DNA of 64,000 nucleotides. Origin: Homarus americanus (lineage: Eukaryota; Arthropoda; Malacostraca; Decapoda; Nephropidae). The stretch is from the NCBI RefSeq assembly GCF_018991925.1, contig NW_024751849.1, positions 124,001 to 188,000 of the forward strand, written 5' to 3'. This document shows, piece after piece, positions 11,269-22,110 of this stretch. The notes beneath the pieces were generated by a model. The model was not told where the DNA came from. It was given only the letters and a program-made list of their open reading frames with translations, and ran no database searches. The position numbers and the translations under genes were made by a program. Each line of letters begins with the position of its first letter. Position 1 is the stretch's first letter.

Positions 11269-11521
11269 TCATATAAAGATTAGCCGCTCAGCTTATTTTA
11301 CCTTGCGACTAATTTAACCTCATTGGTGCTAACGCTAACCTAACTCATCCTAACCTAACCTAGCCTAAGTCAACCTAACCTAACGGAACCTAAGTCAACC
11401 TAACCTAACGGAACCTAAGTCAACCTAACCTAACCTAACCTAACGCTAACCCCCCAGCACACGTTACGGTGTTTAATCACCAGGTAAAATAAGCTGGACG
11501 GGCTATAATCTCCAGGTGATC
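11269..11521. repeat. foldback unit: inverted 30-bp repeats around a CCTAA tract
   Basis: A diverged 30-bp repeat copy lies on plus at 11269-11302, and an inverted copy at 11477-11521. Their shared perfect core is AGCTTATTTTACC (11290-11302) against GGTAAAATAAGCT (11483-11495). Between them is a degenerate CCTAA array at about 11336-11455. The same arrangement, with 20-bp perfect arms and a shorter CCTAA core, occurs at 24886-24958. It may be a small foldback or MITE-like element. No transposase is present. Confidence 0.5.
11336..11455. repeat. degenerate (CCTAA)n telomere-like tract
   Basis: CCTAACCTAA runs are interrupted by GGAACCTAAGTCAA, which itself recurs three times. The arthropod telomere repeat is TTAGG, so this is an interstitial telomere-like sequence. 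Confidence 0.8.
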
Positions 11522-11674
11522 CCAAACCTTCTTGTGGTGTCGTGTCACTCTACAGTACACCATCAACACTACACTATAACACCATATTTAATCATAATGT
11601 AAACTGGAATAACATTAAAATAAAACAAATACAATGGTGACATAAATCACTCATGTCCGCCATTGTTTATGTTG

Positions 11675-11942
11675 TTCACACTGTAACACAAACATCACAC
11701 TGTAACACACACACTGTAACACAAACATCACACTGTAACACAAACATCACACTGTAACACACACACTGTAACACAAACATCACACTGTAACACACACACT
11801 GTAACACAAACATCACACTGTAACACACGCACTGTAACACAAACATCACACTGTAACACACACACACACTGTAACACAAACATCACACTGTAACACACAC
11901 ACACTGTAACACAAACATCGCACTGTAACACAAACATCATAA
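11675..11942. repeat. minisatellite of CACTGTAACACA(AA/CA) units
   Basis: Alternating CACTGTAACACAAACAT and CACTGTAACACACA elements, about 15 in total, make composite units of roughly 34 bp. Confidence 0.93.
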
Positions 11943-12214
11943 TTATGTCTCAACTTATTAGGTGACGCAACACACCTCACCATTATGGGTAATAAGTTGA
12001 GGTAAAGGCGGCAGGTTGTCGGGGCGAGAGGACAGGTAATAAGAATACCCCTCACGCTGATACCTGTCGTTAAGGTGAACTATTGGTGATGATAATAACT
12101 GTGACAATGTTTGATTCGAGTCTTATACAAGTAACAGCGTGACCACAGTGGCCAGTTATCAAGAGACACACTATACTTCCCGCTGGTCGAGAACTGTATA
12201 ACATTAAATGACGT
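11943..12214. other. unique non-coding spacer
   Basis: Nothing recognised. Confidence 0.5.
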
Positions 12215-12400
12215 CTTTCATGTCTTATACTGTAAACAACAACAGCCAATCATGTCTTGTAAACAACAGCCAATCATGTCGTCTTATACTGTAAACAAAA
12301 CAACAGCCAACCATGTCGTCTTATACTGTAAACAACAACAGCCAATCATGTCATCTTATACTGTAAACAAAACACCAGCAGCCAATCAGCGATGTCAATA
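12215..12400. repeat. short tandem repeat (TACTGTAAACAACAACAGCC), about 4-5 copies
   Basis: TCTTATACTGTAAACAACA and CAGCCAATCATGTC segments repeat at about 30-36-bp intervals, with small length differences. Each copy contains an ATTGG/CCAAT word. Confidence 0.75.
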
Positions 12401-12955
12401 GAAGCGGGAGACTGTAAACACGACTTTATTCAACGGTTCCAATCTAATGACAGTTAACTTAGGGACGAAAGTTGCAAGTGAAGTTTATTTAACATTTATG
12501 TCTAAAGTAGTTTACTGTCGGAGGCTGTCTGGCCCCGTGTGTGTCGCAACAAACGGCCGGTGTATCACGGCAAATGTTTTAAATAGAATATGTTATCTTA
12601 AACACCCGGCCAGATCCTTGCCAATTGCAGGTGTTCGGACGCGTGACCACCTCCGCCTCCACCAATCACAGGTCGGATGGCAGATGTCAGATAAAGAAAC
12701 CGACCAATGAACGAGGTTAAAACTTATTGTAATATAAATCATCAAATATATAAACTTTAATGAACAATATATAAATTATTCACACATATACATTTATTTA
12801 TGAGACAAGAAGGTCAAACTTTATGTTGTGTTGACTAATAGAACAATTGACCCCATATGTTAGAGGTCACAGGTGATGACCTTCAGTACGAGAAAGACAT
12901 AAGAGTCGTGTAATACTTGGCGGCCAACACCTGCATCAGGAGCCCTCATGGTCAA
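12401..12955. other. non-coding, no gene recognised
   Basis: An open frame of 87 codons at 12447-12710 has no recognisable domain, no splice signals and no supporting context. It was left out as a gene. Confidence 0.45.
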
Positions 12956-13085
12956 CACCTGGTGGTAGTGAGTCCCAATAGTGATGGTGGTAGTGATAGT
13001 GGTGATGGAGATGATGATGATGATGGTGGTGGTGATGGTGATAGTAGTGATGGTAGCGGTGGTGATGGTAATGGTGGTGAGTGAT
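12956..13085. repeat. GATGGTGGT-rich simple repeat
   Basis: Irregular GGTGGTGATGGTGATAGT repetition, a smaller relative of the 36.6-38.5 kb array. Confidence 0.8.
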
Positions 13086-13419
13086 GGTGGTTGAGAAATA
13101 ACTCAGTTTAAACGTTGTATCAAGAAGGTTAAGGTGAGAGAAGTGTTATGTGAGGTAGTGTGTCTCAGCTGCGTGGTGAGGCACTCATGTCTCTCACTAA
13201 CTCACTGTAAACTTAATAAATTTCTACACTGTAAAATTCAAAGAAGTCAACAATAATTCTGAATTTAAAAACTGTCTTATTACAGAATTAATAACTATAT
13301 ATCATTGTGGAATAAAGAAATAAATTGAATTGTAGAATAAAAAGTAATTAGATAAATAATAAAATACATGAAATCCCCTAAATGTACCCACATACAACTG
13401 CCCTGGGCACTAAACACCA
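13086..13419. other. AT-rich non-coding spacer
   Basis: Nothing recognised. Confidence 0.5.
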
Positions 13420-14114
13420 CACATAAGAACATAAGAACATAAGGAGTCTGCAATAGGCCGGTTGGTCTGTGCATGGCAGCTCCTGTCGAGAGATACTACC
13501 ACTCTCTATCATCCATGAATCTATCCAGCCTCCTTTCAAAACTTTCTAGCGTTCCAGCACTTACTACAAAGTTGCTAAGCTTGTTCCACTCGTCCACCAC
13601 CCTATTTGTGAACCAGTTTCTTCCTATCTCCCTCCTAAACCTAAACTCATCCAACTTAAATCCGTTGGTACGAGTCCTATCCTGCTCGGATATTATAAGA
13701 ACTTTATCTATATCTCCTTTATTGATTCCTTTCACCCACTTAAATACTTCGATCATATCTCCCCGCACTCTTCGTCTTTCTAGGGAATGCAAGTTTAGTT
13801 TCTTTAATCTATCTTGATATGGAAGGTTTCTAAGTCCCGGAATCATTTTCGTCATTCTTCGCTCCACCGACTCTAGTGAATTGATATCCATTCTATAATA
13901 AGGGCACCAGAACTGAACCGCATAATCGAGGTGCGGCCTGACTAACGCAAGATATAGTTGCAATAAGACCTCTGCACTCTTGTTACTTACACTTCTAGAT
14001 ATAAAACCCAATACTCTGTTTGCCTTACTTCGAACATTAACGCACTGTTTTCTAGGCCGTAGGTCCGGGTTTACAAGTACCCCCTAAGTCTCTTTCACAA
14101 GTCGACTTCTCTAG
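13420..14114 (-). mobile_element. CR1-like LINE 3' part (copy 2)
   Basis: The best-preserved C-terminal half of the CR1-like family. The minus strand encodes GFISRSVSNKSAEVLLQLYL, LVRPHLDYAVQFWCPYY, MTKMIPGLRNLPYQDRLKKL and FTNRVVDEWNKLSNFV, and ends RFMDDREW, in one open frame from 14011 to 13496. Upstream of that, one extra G near 14085 compared with the 42.8-kb copy breaks the frame. The 3' tail is ATGTTCTT octamers (13420-13441). It is truncated at about 14114, downstream of the catalytic motif, so it cannot be active. Confidence 0.9.
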
Positions 14115-14579
14115 AGTGCTATAGGTGGGGCAACACGTAAATTAACCACCTCACTTAACAAGGCCAACACCCAAAATAAACACAAACCAATATCTCAGCA
14201 CCACACTCCCAGGATCACAAGTTCGTACACTTTTGTTTTATTTTATTTTGTTGTCAACGAGACGTGACGACACAACTAACAAGATATAATGATGGATTCT
14301 CAAAAGTTCCTAAGTTCAATTTCTCTCACAGGTGATCAAATAAAAACCTTAAGTTAAAATGATTCACTTACGTTAAAAATAATATGAATTCTCAAAGGTA
14401 TTTTTTTCCCTTAAATGTATAGATGTGAAGGAATTTAATTTCTCTACTTCACAGAGACAGATTCTGAGGACGTGACGATGCAAATAACTACCTGACCTGA
14501 CCTGACCTGTGATGGCGCTACAGTTACACCGAAGCTCCTACCTTAATGGGATGCATCCTCTCATCACTAATTAAATGAA
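14115..14579. other. non-coding, no gene recognised
   Basis: Unique AT-rich sequence with a short CCTGACCTGACCTGACCTG run near 14492. Confidence 0.5.
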
Positions 14580-14734
14580 AAGACAGACAAACAGAGAGAC
14601 AGCGACAGACAGGTTAACAGACACAGACAGACAGGTAGGCTAAAAGACAGACAGAATAAGTCACAAAGAGACAGACAGACGGAAGGACACAAAGGAAAAA
14701 AGACTAACAGACAGACACAATAAAGCACCAAAAA

Positions 14735-14800
<66 letters not shown>
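14580..14800. repeat. AGACAGACA-rich repeat followed by (GA)n
   Basis: Degenerate ACAGACAGACAG words run from 14580 to 14725. A pure (GA)n of about 60 bp follows at 14738-14800. Confidence 0.88.
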
Positions 14801-14801
<1 letters not shown>

Positions 14802-14869
14802 ACTACTCACCTGAGACACACCTGTATCTCCGGTCTCATTAATATTGGTCTATAAGTTATGTCTACTAA

Positions 14870-15010
14870 GGTACTCACGCGAAATACTCACAAGGCATGA
14901 GGTGCTCACATAACAATATGTACTCACAGAACAGGAAGTACTCACACGAGGTACTCACAGAACAGGAAGTACTCACAAGAACAGGAAGTACTCACACGAG
15001 GTACTCACAA
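14870..15010. repeat. GTACTCACA-type short repeat
   Basis: GTACTCACANGAACAGGAA and CACGAGGTACTCACA words alternate about seven times. Confidence 0.75.
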
Positions 15011-15084
15011 GGCTCTCAGTATACCGGGCACAACATACCTAAGGGACAAAAAATAACTATATTAGTAACATCTTATATAAGGCG

Positions 15085-15187
15085 GGAGTATGTGTAGTGG
15101 GGGGGAGGGTACGTATAGTGGGGGGCTATAGTGGGGGGAGGGTACGTATGGTGGGGGGCTTAGGGAGGGGGAGGAGCGTCGGGGGGG
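15085..15187. repeat. G-rich repeat (GTGGGGGG...GGGTACGTA)
   Basis: GTGGGGGGAGGGTACGTATA-like segments repeat 3-4 times. Similar G-rich sequence resumes at about 15885-15950, on the far side of the jockey-like insertion, so the LINE landed inside this repeat. Confidence 0.75.
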
Positions 15188-15881
15188 TTTTTTTTGTAGA
15201 GAAAGGAGGAATGAAGGAAGATTAGAGGTGGGGGAAGGAAGTTATAGTTGGGAAATTGAAGAAACTTAGGAGATAAGAGAGGGCGGGCTGACCGCCTAGC
15301 TAAGCTAATAGTGTGTTAGGGTTGTGTCATGGGTTAGTTATTGTCTGTCGGTACAGGCACTAGACAGCCTACACTATCCCATATATGGGTGTTTTAAGGG
15401 CCTTATTTCATATGCTGCCGACCCTACTGGCGGATGCTGGTCTAGGGAGGTTGTCTATTGCCTGGCCGTGTAGATCGGGGGTGGTAACGGACTTTTGAAA
15501 TTTGGTAACTTTTTGGGAACCATGTATGGTTGTTGTCGTTAGCTGGTGGGAGTCTTTGAAGGAGTTCTTGCTCTGATCGTTCTATCTTTTGCCAGACTCT
15601 GCTGGCCAGGGTGTGCAGCTGCTGGTTGATGGGTTTTATTCTCAGGTCTCTATGTATCTCGGCTGTGGTTCTGGTGAAGGGGTATCTTTCACCTGTGACG
15701 AATCTTAGGGCCTCATTTTGGACCACCTGTAATTTTAATATTTGATTGGTGCTCATAGTATGAAGAGGTACTGCTGGGTAAGTTAATATCGGTGTGATAA
15801 ATGATGTCACCAGGCGGAGTTTTATTTTGTGAGGAAGCGCTTTAAAGCGGTATAGTATTCTCAGCTCTCTTCTTGCTTCGG
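15188..15881 (-). mobile_element. jockey-like LINE 3' part (copy 2)
   Basis: Same family as 9192-10350. On minus it encodes ARRELRILYRFKALPHK, KLRLVTSFITPILTYPAVPL, VQNEALRFVTGERYPFTRTT, EIHRDLRIKPINQQLHTLAS and ERSEQELLQRLP, followed by a 3' UTR and a short poly(A), read as T at about 15189-15195. 5'-truncated at about 15881, beyond which the sequence is the G-rich repeat, not LINE. It lacks the catalytic YADD region. Confidence 0.88.
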
Positions 15882-16045
15882 GTAGGTGTCGTGGGGGGCT
15901 AAGGGAGGAGGAGAGGGGGTCGGGTACGTGGCGTGAGGGTGGAGGGGGAAGGGTGTGGGCAGTACTGTCAGCAATATACCACAGCTGAAATATTCCCTCC
16001 TGACACACTCTCACACCCCCTACATACCTGCCCCCTTTAACTCCC

Positions 16046-16092
<47 letters not shown>
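15882..16092. repeat. G-rich flank and (AC)n microsatellite
   Basis: G-rich GTGGGGGGCTAAGGGAGGAG sequence runs to about 15955. A short spacer follows, then a pure (AC)n of about 42 bp at 16050-16092. Confidence 0.8.
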
Positions 16093-16095
<3 letters not shown>

Positions 16096-16353
16096 TTATC
16101 TATTAATCGATCAAAGTTAAAAAAAAAGTCAACGTGAACTTTAGATAAGATCAAAGTTTAATAAAAGGAAATGAAATAAATAAACAGGTTAAGGCTGGTG
16201 ACGGAGTGATGGCTCATGTTGGACGAAGGTTTAATACACGTCATTGGTCACGTAATTAATTCACTGAAAGATAAAAGTGAAGGTTGGTGCTGTAGGTGTG
16301 AGGGGCAGCGCGGATATAGCACACTGTATAGTACTCTCAGCCTCTCGGCACAC

Positions 16354-16533
16354 AGGGTGGTGGACAAGTGGAACAAGCATAGCAACTTTGTAGTAAGTGC
16401 TGAAACGCTGGGAAGTTTTAAAAGGAGGCTAGATAGATTCATGGATGATAGAGAGTGGTAGTAACTCTCGACAGGAGCTGCCATGCACAGGCCAACCTGC
16501 CTATTGCAGCCTCCTTATTTTTTTATGTTCTTA
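16354..16533 (+). mobile_element. CR1-like LINE extreme 3' end (copy 3)
   Basis: Encodes RVVDKWNKHSNFVVSA and RRLDRFMDDREW with a stop at about 16459-16461. A 3' UTR (CATGCACAGGCCAACCTGCC) and TTATGTTCTTA tail follow. It is 5'-truncated to about 180 bp. The preceding in-frame codons are not LINE sequence. It ends tail-to-tail against a tRNA-derived sequence. Confidence 0.85.
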
Positions 16534-16569
16534 ATATTACGCAATGACTCAGTTGGGAGAAATGAGGGT

Positions 16570-16639
16570 TACCTTGGGCGCGAACCAACGACCCTGAGGA
16601 TTAGAGACGTGCACTATATCCTCTCGGCCATCGCTGCCC
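16570..16639 (-). ncRNA. tRNA-derived sequence (SINE head or tRNA pseudogene)
   Basis: On minus, GGCAGCGATGGCCGAGAGGA gives a good box A (TGGCCGAGAGG), resembling Ser/Leu-type tRNAs. GTTGGTTCGCGCCCAAG gives a T-arm/box B with a 4-bp stem (TTGG/CCAA) and a 7-base loop. The acceptor stem has no 3' partner, so it is not a functional tRNA gene. It runs on to about 16541 and abuts the 3' tail of CR1 copy 3 in opposite orientation. Confidence 0.5.
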
Positions 16640-16789
16640 TTTTCCTTATTAAAGTTAATGGCCTTAAAATTACCTCATGGTCGAATTGCGTGACCATACA
16701 AACTGCCGCTGACCTTAAAACTACAGCATGACTCTGTGATGACCGTGAGATGATTCTTAACTAAAGGCAACCTAACCATAGCCTCACCC

Positions 16790-16930
16790 TGCTGTAGGGG
16801 TGGGGAGGGGGGCGGTGGGGGGGAGGGAGGAACAGAGGGCAGGAGGGAGGGAGGGAGGGAGGAACAGAGAGCAGGAGGGAGGGAGGGAGGGAGGAACAGA
16901 GAGCAGGAGGGAGGGACAAAGGGCAGGAGT
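16790..16930. repeat. GGGA-rich repeat
   Basis: GGAGGGAGGGAGGAACAGA and GAGCAGGAGGGAGGGA segments repeat about three times after a GGGGAGGGGGGCGGTGGGGG run. Four or more G-tracts give G-quadruplex potential on plus. Confidence 0.85.
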
Positions 16931-18394
16931 ACCTCAGAGTTGTATACATATACGTGAGTTTAGGAAGACAGGAACCTCATCTATAAATAAAAGCTCCCAA
17001 CTCGGGCAGCGGGTCAAGGTTACCTACAAGACGGCAGAGACCTTTAAAAAGTTACCGCTACTCCACCACACAACTCCCTGGCCCGCCCGCCGTCTTTTCT
17101 ACCTGCTTGTACACTAAATTAACTTAATGTATACTGTATTACCTTTTTCATTTACCATCTTTCAACTTTAGTTATTTTCAGGTATAACATTAATTAATAT
17201 ATTTTGTGTTACAGTTTAGGCAGAATACAGTAAGATGTTACAGGGGATAACATTGTTTATTACGTAAACGACTCACTTACCTTTATTATTTTCATCTATA
17301 GTTATTTTTTATCTTTGTTTATTGTTAGTGAAAATAATGCTAGGGTCGGTGGACGGTGTGTGTGTGTGGAGCTAAAACTATAGGTGTCACCAACCTAACC
17401 TAACCTGTCAATGCTCGCCCCACATCACCAGATGACCGTCAACACCATGCCATCGACTGAGCTGCACTAACTTCATAATCAAACTTAAAGAACTACAATT
17501 AACACATCATTCATTACCAATATTCAGTAAAATAATTCTAATGAGCAGTTGTCAACAATATGTACTAAATAAAATAACAATATAAACTACAGTTGTGTTA
17601 ATAAACATTTACTGTATAGCTTCACTGGTCCTGGAATAATGAAAACAAAGTAAAAACTCTTTAAAAATAGTCCGGTAACAGAAGGTTTAAAAGAGAAGCC
17701 TAATAAATAGCTATGTTGTAAGCTGGATATTTCTCACATAATCCCGCTAACAACCTTAGTGAGGCGGGCTATGTAAACACCCACTTACGGATGTATGGCA
17801 CAGCTGAGCCGTGCAACTCATCCTGGCGGCAGTGAGGCGCAACAAACAACAGAGTACTGGGGTAAATTCTGATCGGATGTTGAACCGTTAAGAAAATCCT
17901 AATAAACAGTATTTGATATTATATAAAATCCCAATAGTCGTGTTACCATAAAACAATAAAATGGATAATCCGCCTTATAGTAAGATCCCGTACTTATTAA
18001 CTTGCGTCAGAAAATAAAATGTACAAACAAATTAAGTTTTGGCGGGAAAGTGAGGTAAACAGATGGTAGCTAGAGCCATCTGGTAACACGGGGAAGAAAC
18101 TCTGGTTGTCATGGAGACGGCCCAGCACGCGTCATCAGCAGCAGTCCATAACAACCTTTTTGTTATTCTATTTACGACTATAGACGCCACTGAATTAATC
18201 TGCGTTACGTAACCTTCCCAACACCCGGTACATGACACCATATTATAACAACAGAAACAAAAAAAATATTAAGAAACAAAAAAACAAACGAGGAAATGAT
18301 AAAAAAAAATACACAATTAAATGATACAGAAATTATTAAAATATTGTGAACAAATAATTAATATAATAAGAATTATTACAAACATGTGATAGTG
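16931..18394. other. non-coding, no gene recognised
   Basis: Unique AT-rich DNA with scattered short CCTAACC words (about 17391-17407). No exon with convincing coding content was found on either strand. Confidence 0.5.
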
Positions 18395-18485
18395 ACCGAA
18401 CGAACTGACAGACAGACGGACGAACTGATGAACGGACGGACGAACGAACTGACAGACCGACTAACTGACAGACCGAATAACTATT
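18395..18485. repeat. GAACTGACAGAC short repeat
   Basis: ACGAACTGACAGACAGACGG- and ACTGACAGACCGA-like words repeat six or more times. Confidence 0.7.
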
Positions 18486-19490
18486 GACACAATTAGAACG
18501 ACTCAACCTCAAGTTAAATAATAATAAAAAAATACAGAAGTCACCCACAGATTTAATACAAATATTAGATTGAAATTAAACCATAAATACAGTAACTTAA
18601 AAAAAAACACGAGATTCAAAATTAACTAAAAAATAAATTAACAAAAACTAAAATAAAACAATAAAAAAAAATCAACCTTAAAGAGAAAACAATGAAATAA
18701 ACAATAAAAATCAAGACTAAAACAAATAAACAAAACAATTAACCGCAAAGACATAAAATAATCTCAAAATAACTAATACACAAAAAAAAAACATATTTAC
18801 CAAGAAAAGATTAGAATGAATTTTCTCTCACAACACCTAATGCTGGTAATTTTCTAACAAAAGATCTACTAGACTTATTTGCATACAATTATTTGCATAT
18901 AATTTGGTCTAAAGATGTTCACCAGATAACGAGGAAGAGACGATGAGGAGATGGAGAGATGACAGAGGGTTTAAGGGAAGGGAGAGAAATTGAGGGAAGG
19001 AAGGAATTTTAGGAATAAGGGTATGAGAAAAGAAGGAGAAAGAGGAGGGAATGTGGATCAAAGAAGGGAGGGTGATAATCAAAACAAACATAGTCTCCCA
19101 TATCAATGCAACTGGTCTATCTTGTCACCAGGTGTAAATGGGGCAGTGGTATGAATAGATTAACGGGGGCATATGTGTATGTATAATATGTTATGTAAGT
19201 GGTGGGCGGGGGCATGGTGGTGGAAGGGCAGTGGTGGAATGGGTGGGTGGGCGGGGATGTATATATATGGCTAAATGTGTACAAAGTGGCCCCCCAAACC
19301 CCAAAAACATGGTGGGAGACCAAAAAAAAAACGTGCCGTAATGATGTGTGGTGGTGGGGTGAGGAGGTGTATAAAGGTAATTGTTATGTAAGGGTGCTAT
19401 GATGAGATTCTGTCTGAAGGTTGAGGAAATAACTAAACATCTGTACGTAAGTAAACACACACATTATATATATATTCTAACTTTTATTTG
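18486..19490. other. A-rich then mixed non-coding DNA
   Basis: 18530-18800 is A-rich low complexity with AAATAAAC words. No gene recognised. Confidence 0.5.
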
Positions 19491-19654
19491 AGTTCTTCCT
19501 CCTCTCCCTCCACCTTCCCTCCCTTCATCACTTCTATTCTTCTTTCTTTTCTATTACACTATATATATCTCTCCTATCTTTAACCTGATTTGTCCTTCCC
19601 CCTCTCCACCTTCCCTCCTCCATCACTTATTCTTCGTCACAACTTAGGGAATAA

Positions 19655-21535
19655 ATTCTGAGAATCTCTCTCCCTTTCCTCCCTTCCTCCTTCCCCCCTC
19701 TCCCTCACACCCCTTCCCCTCTTCCCCTCCTTTCCTCCCCTCCTCGTAACCCTCCCCTTCCCTTTCCCCCCCTCTCCCCCTCCCCTCCCTTCCCCCCTCC
19801 TTTCCTCCCCCTCTCCTCACACCCCTTCCCTTCTTCCCCCTCCCTCCCTCTCCCCCACCACCCTTCCCTTCTTCCCTCCTTTCCTCCCTCTCCCCACACC
19901 CCTTCCCTTCCCCCCCCCCTCCCCCTCTCACACCCCTTCCCCCTCCTTTCCCTCTCCCCACACCCTTCCCTTCTTCCCCTCCTTTCCCCCCTCTCCCTCG
20001 TAACACCCCTTCCCCTCCTTTCCTCCTCCCCTCTCCCTCACACCCTTCCCTCCTTTCTCTCCCCGTAATTCCTCCCTCTCCCTCACACCCTTCCCCTTCT
20101 TTCCCTCCTTTCCTCCCTCCTCCCTCACACCCCTTTCTTCTCCCCTCCCCTCCCCCACACCCCTCCCCACCCTTTCCCTCTTTCTTCTCCCCTCCTCTTT
20201 CCCTCTCTCTCTCCCTCGTACCCCTTCCCTTCTTCCCTCCTTTTCCTCCCCTCTCCTCACACCCCTTCCCTTCTTCCCCCTCCTTTCCCTTCTTTCCCCC
20301 CTCTCCCCTCACACCCCTTCCCTTCTTCTCCCCTTCTTCCCTCCCCTCCTTTCTTCCCCCTCCTCCCCTCTCCCTCACACCTTCCCCCTCCTTTCCCCCC
20401 CCTCTCACACCCTCCTTCCTCCTTCCCCACACCCTTCTACCCTTCCCCTCCCTCCCTCCCCACACCCCCTTCCCCTTCCCTCTCTTCAGCAACACCCCCT
20501 CCTTTCCTCCCCCCTCTCTACCCCCCTCCCCCTCCTCACACCCCTTCCCCCCTTCCTTTCCCCCTCCCTCACACCCTTCCCCTTCTCCCCCTCCCTTTCC
20601 TCCCCTCCCTGCAACCCCCTTCCCTCTTCCCCTCCTTTCCCCCTCCCTCTCCCCTCACACCCCCCTTCCCTTCTTCCACCCCTCCCTCTTCCTCCTTTCC
20701 TCCCCCTCCCCCTCACACCCCCTTCCCCTTTTCTTCCCCCCCTCCTTCCTCCCCTCTCCTCACACACCCCTTCCCTTCTTCGCACCCTTCCCTCCTTCCT
20801 CCCTCTCCCTCACTCCCTTCACCCTTTCTCCTCTCCCTTCTTCCTCTTCTTTCCCTCCTTTCTCCCTCTCCCTCACACCTTCCCTTCTCCCCCCCCCTCC
20901 TCACAAAAATTCTTCCCCCCTTCCCTCCTTTCCTCCCCCTCTTCCCACACCCCTCCTTCTTCTCCCCTCCTTCCCTCCCCCTCTTCCTTCCTTTTCCTCC
21001 CCCCCACACCCCTTCCCCCCCTTCCCCCCTCCTTTCCTCCCTCTCCTCGTACACCCCTTCCCTTCTTCCCTCCTTTCTCCCCTCTCCTCGTACCTTCCTC
21101 TTCTTCCCCCTCCCCTCCTTTCTCCCCACACCCTCTTCCTCTTCCCTCCCTTTCCTCCTTTCCCCCACACCCCTTCCTTCTTCCCCTCCTTTCCCCTCCC
21201 CCTCTCCTCGTACTCCTTCCCCTTCTTCCTCCTTCTCCCCCACACCCCCTCTTCCCTTCTTCCCTCCTTTCCTCCCTCTAATTCTTCCCTTCTTCCCCTC
21301 TCCTTTCTCCCTCTCCCCCCACACCCCTTCTTCTTTCCCTCCTTTCTCCCTTCTCCCCCACACCCCTTCCTTCTTCCTCCTTTCTCCCCTCTCCCTTGTA
21401 CCCTTCCTTCTTCCCTCCTTTTCTTCCCCCTCTCACACCCCTTCCCTTCTTCCTTCCTTTCCTTCCCACACCCCTTCTTCCCTTCCCCTCCCCACCTTCA
21501 CCCCTCTCCTTCCTCCCTCTTTCCCCCCCGCCATG
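19655..21535. repeat. 1.9-kb polypyrimidine minisatellite
   Basis: The plus strand is almost wholly C/T. It is built from about 40-bp units of CCCTTCCCTTCTTCCC / CTCCTTTCCTCCC / CTCTCC with a CTCACACCC or CTCGTAACCC interruption. Unit length varies copy to copy. Minus frames read as Gly/Glu/Lys/Arg-rich and are not genes. A weaker C/T-rich stretch precedes it at 19495-19640. Confidence 0.95.
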
Positions 21536-21544
21536 CAGACTACA

Positions 21545-21830
21545 GTGTGGGAGGAGGAGGCTGGGGAGACGGTGTGGGGCCTGACGTGTAAAATGGTAGC
21601 TCGTGTTCACTGCCCTGGGGGAGGAGGAGGGAGGGAAGGGGGGAATGAGGGAGGAGGGAGGGAAAGATGGAGGGTGGGGGGCAGGGTGGAGGGAAGGGTT
21701 TAAAATTAACACACGGAGGTTGGGGGAGGGACCACCTGCTGGGTCGCCATCCCATCTCCATGCTGTGGGTGGGGAGTGGTTGAGGGGAGAAGGTGGGGTG
21801 TGGGGTGGGAGTGGGATTTGATATTTGAGG
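21545..21830. repeat. purine-rich (G/A) tract
   Basis: Immediately after the polypyrimidine array the plus strand switches to G/A-rich: GGGAGGAGGAGG, GGGAGGGAAGGGGGGAATGA, GGGTGGGGGGCAGGGTGG. It is a composition mirror of the preceding tract, separated by only about 15-20 mixed bases. Confidence 0.8.
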
Positions 21831-22014
21831 GTGGACTTGGATGTGATGTGTGAGATGCTAATGATGGATAAAGTGTGCGTGTGTGTGTGTCCGCGCGTTC
21901 GTAGGAGGGTGTACGTATGAGGGATACTGTGTGCGTGTGTATGCAGGAACTATTTTGGTACACACAGAAAACGGGAACTAAATGCGTTTTCTCTTATTGC
22001 GTGTAAACGCTGCC

Positions 22015-22018
<4 letters not shown>

Positions 22019-22107
<89 letters not shown>
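22019..22107. repeat. (GA)44 microsatellite
   Basis: An uninterrupted dinucleotide run of about 89 bp. Confidence 0.98.

Positions 22108-22110
<3 letters not shown>

Noticed and set aside
12447..12710. Plus-strand 87-codon frame
   Set aside because: No domain, splice or transposon similarity that I could recognise.
14800..14850. Minus-strand CTCAG|GTGAGT splice-donor match
   Set aside because: No coding frame or acceptor fits upstream. Isolated donor matches are expected in 64 kb.
16216..16461. Plus-strand 81-codon frame that looks like a fusion of novel sequence to a LINE C-terminus
   Set aside because: Only the part after 16354 is LINE. The upstream codons are simply open genomic sequence at a truncated insertion.
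19644..21363. Gly/Glu/Lys/Arg-rich minus frames of 100-283 codons
   Set aside because: Any purine-only strand lacks most stop codons. The composition is that of the polypyrimidine tract.
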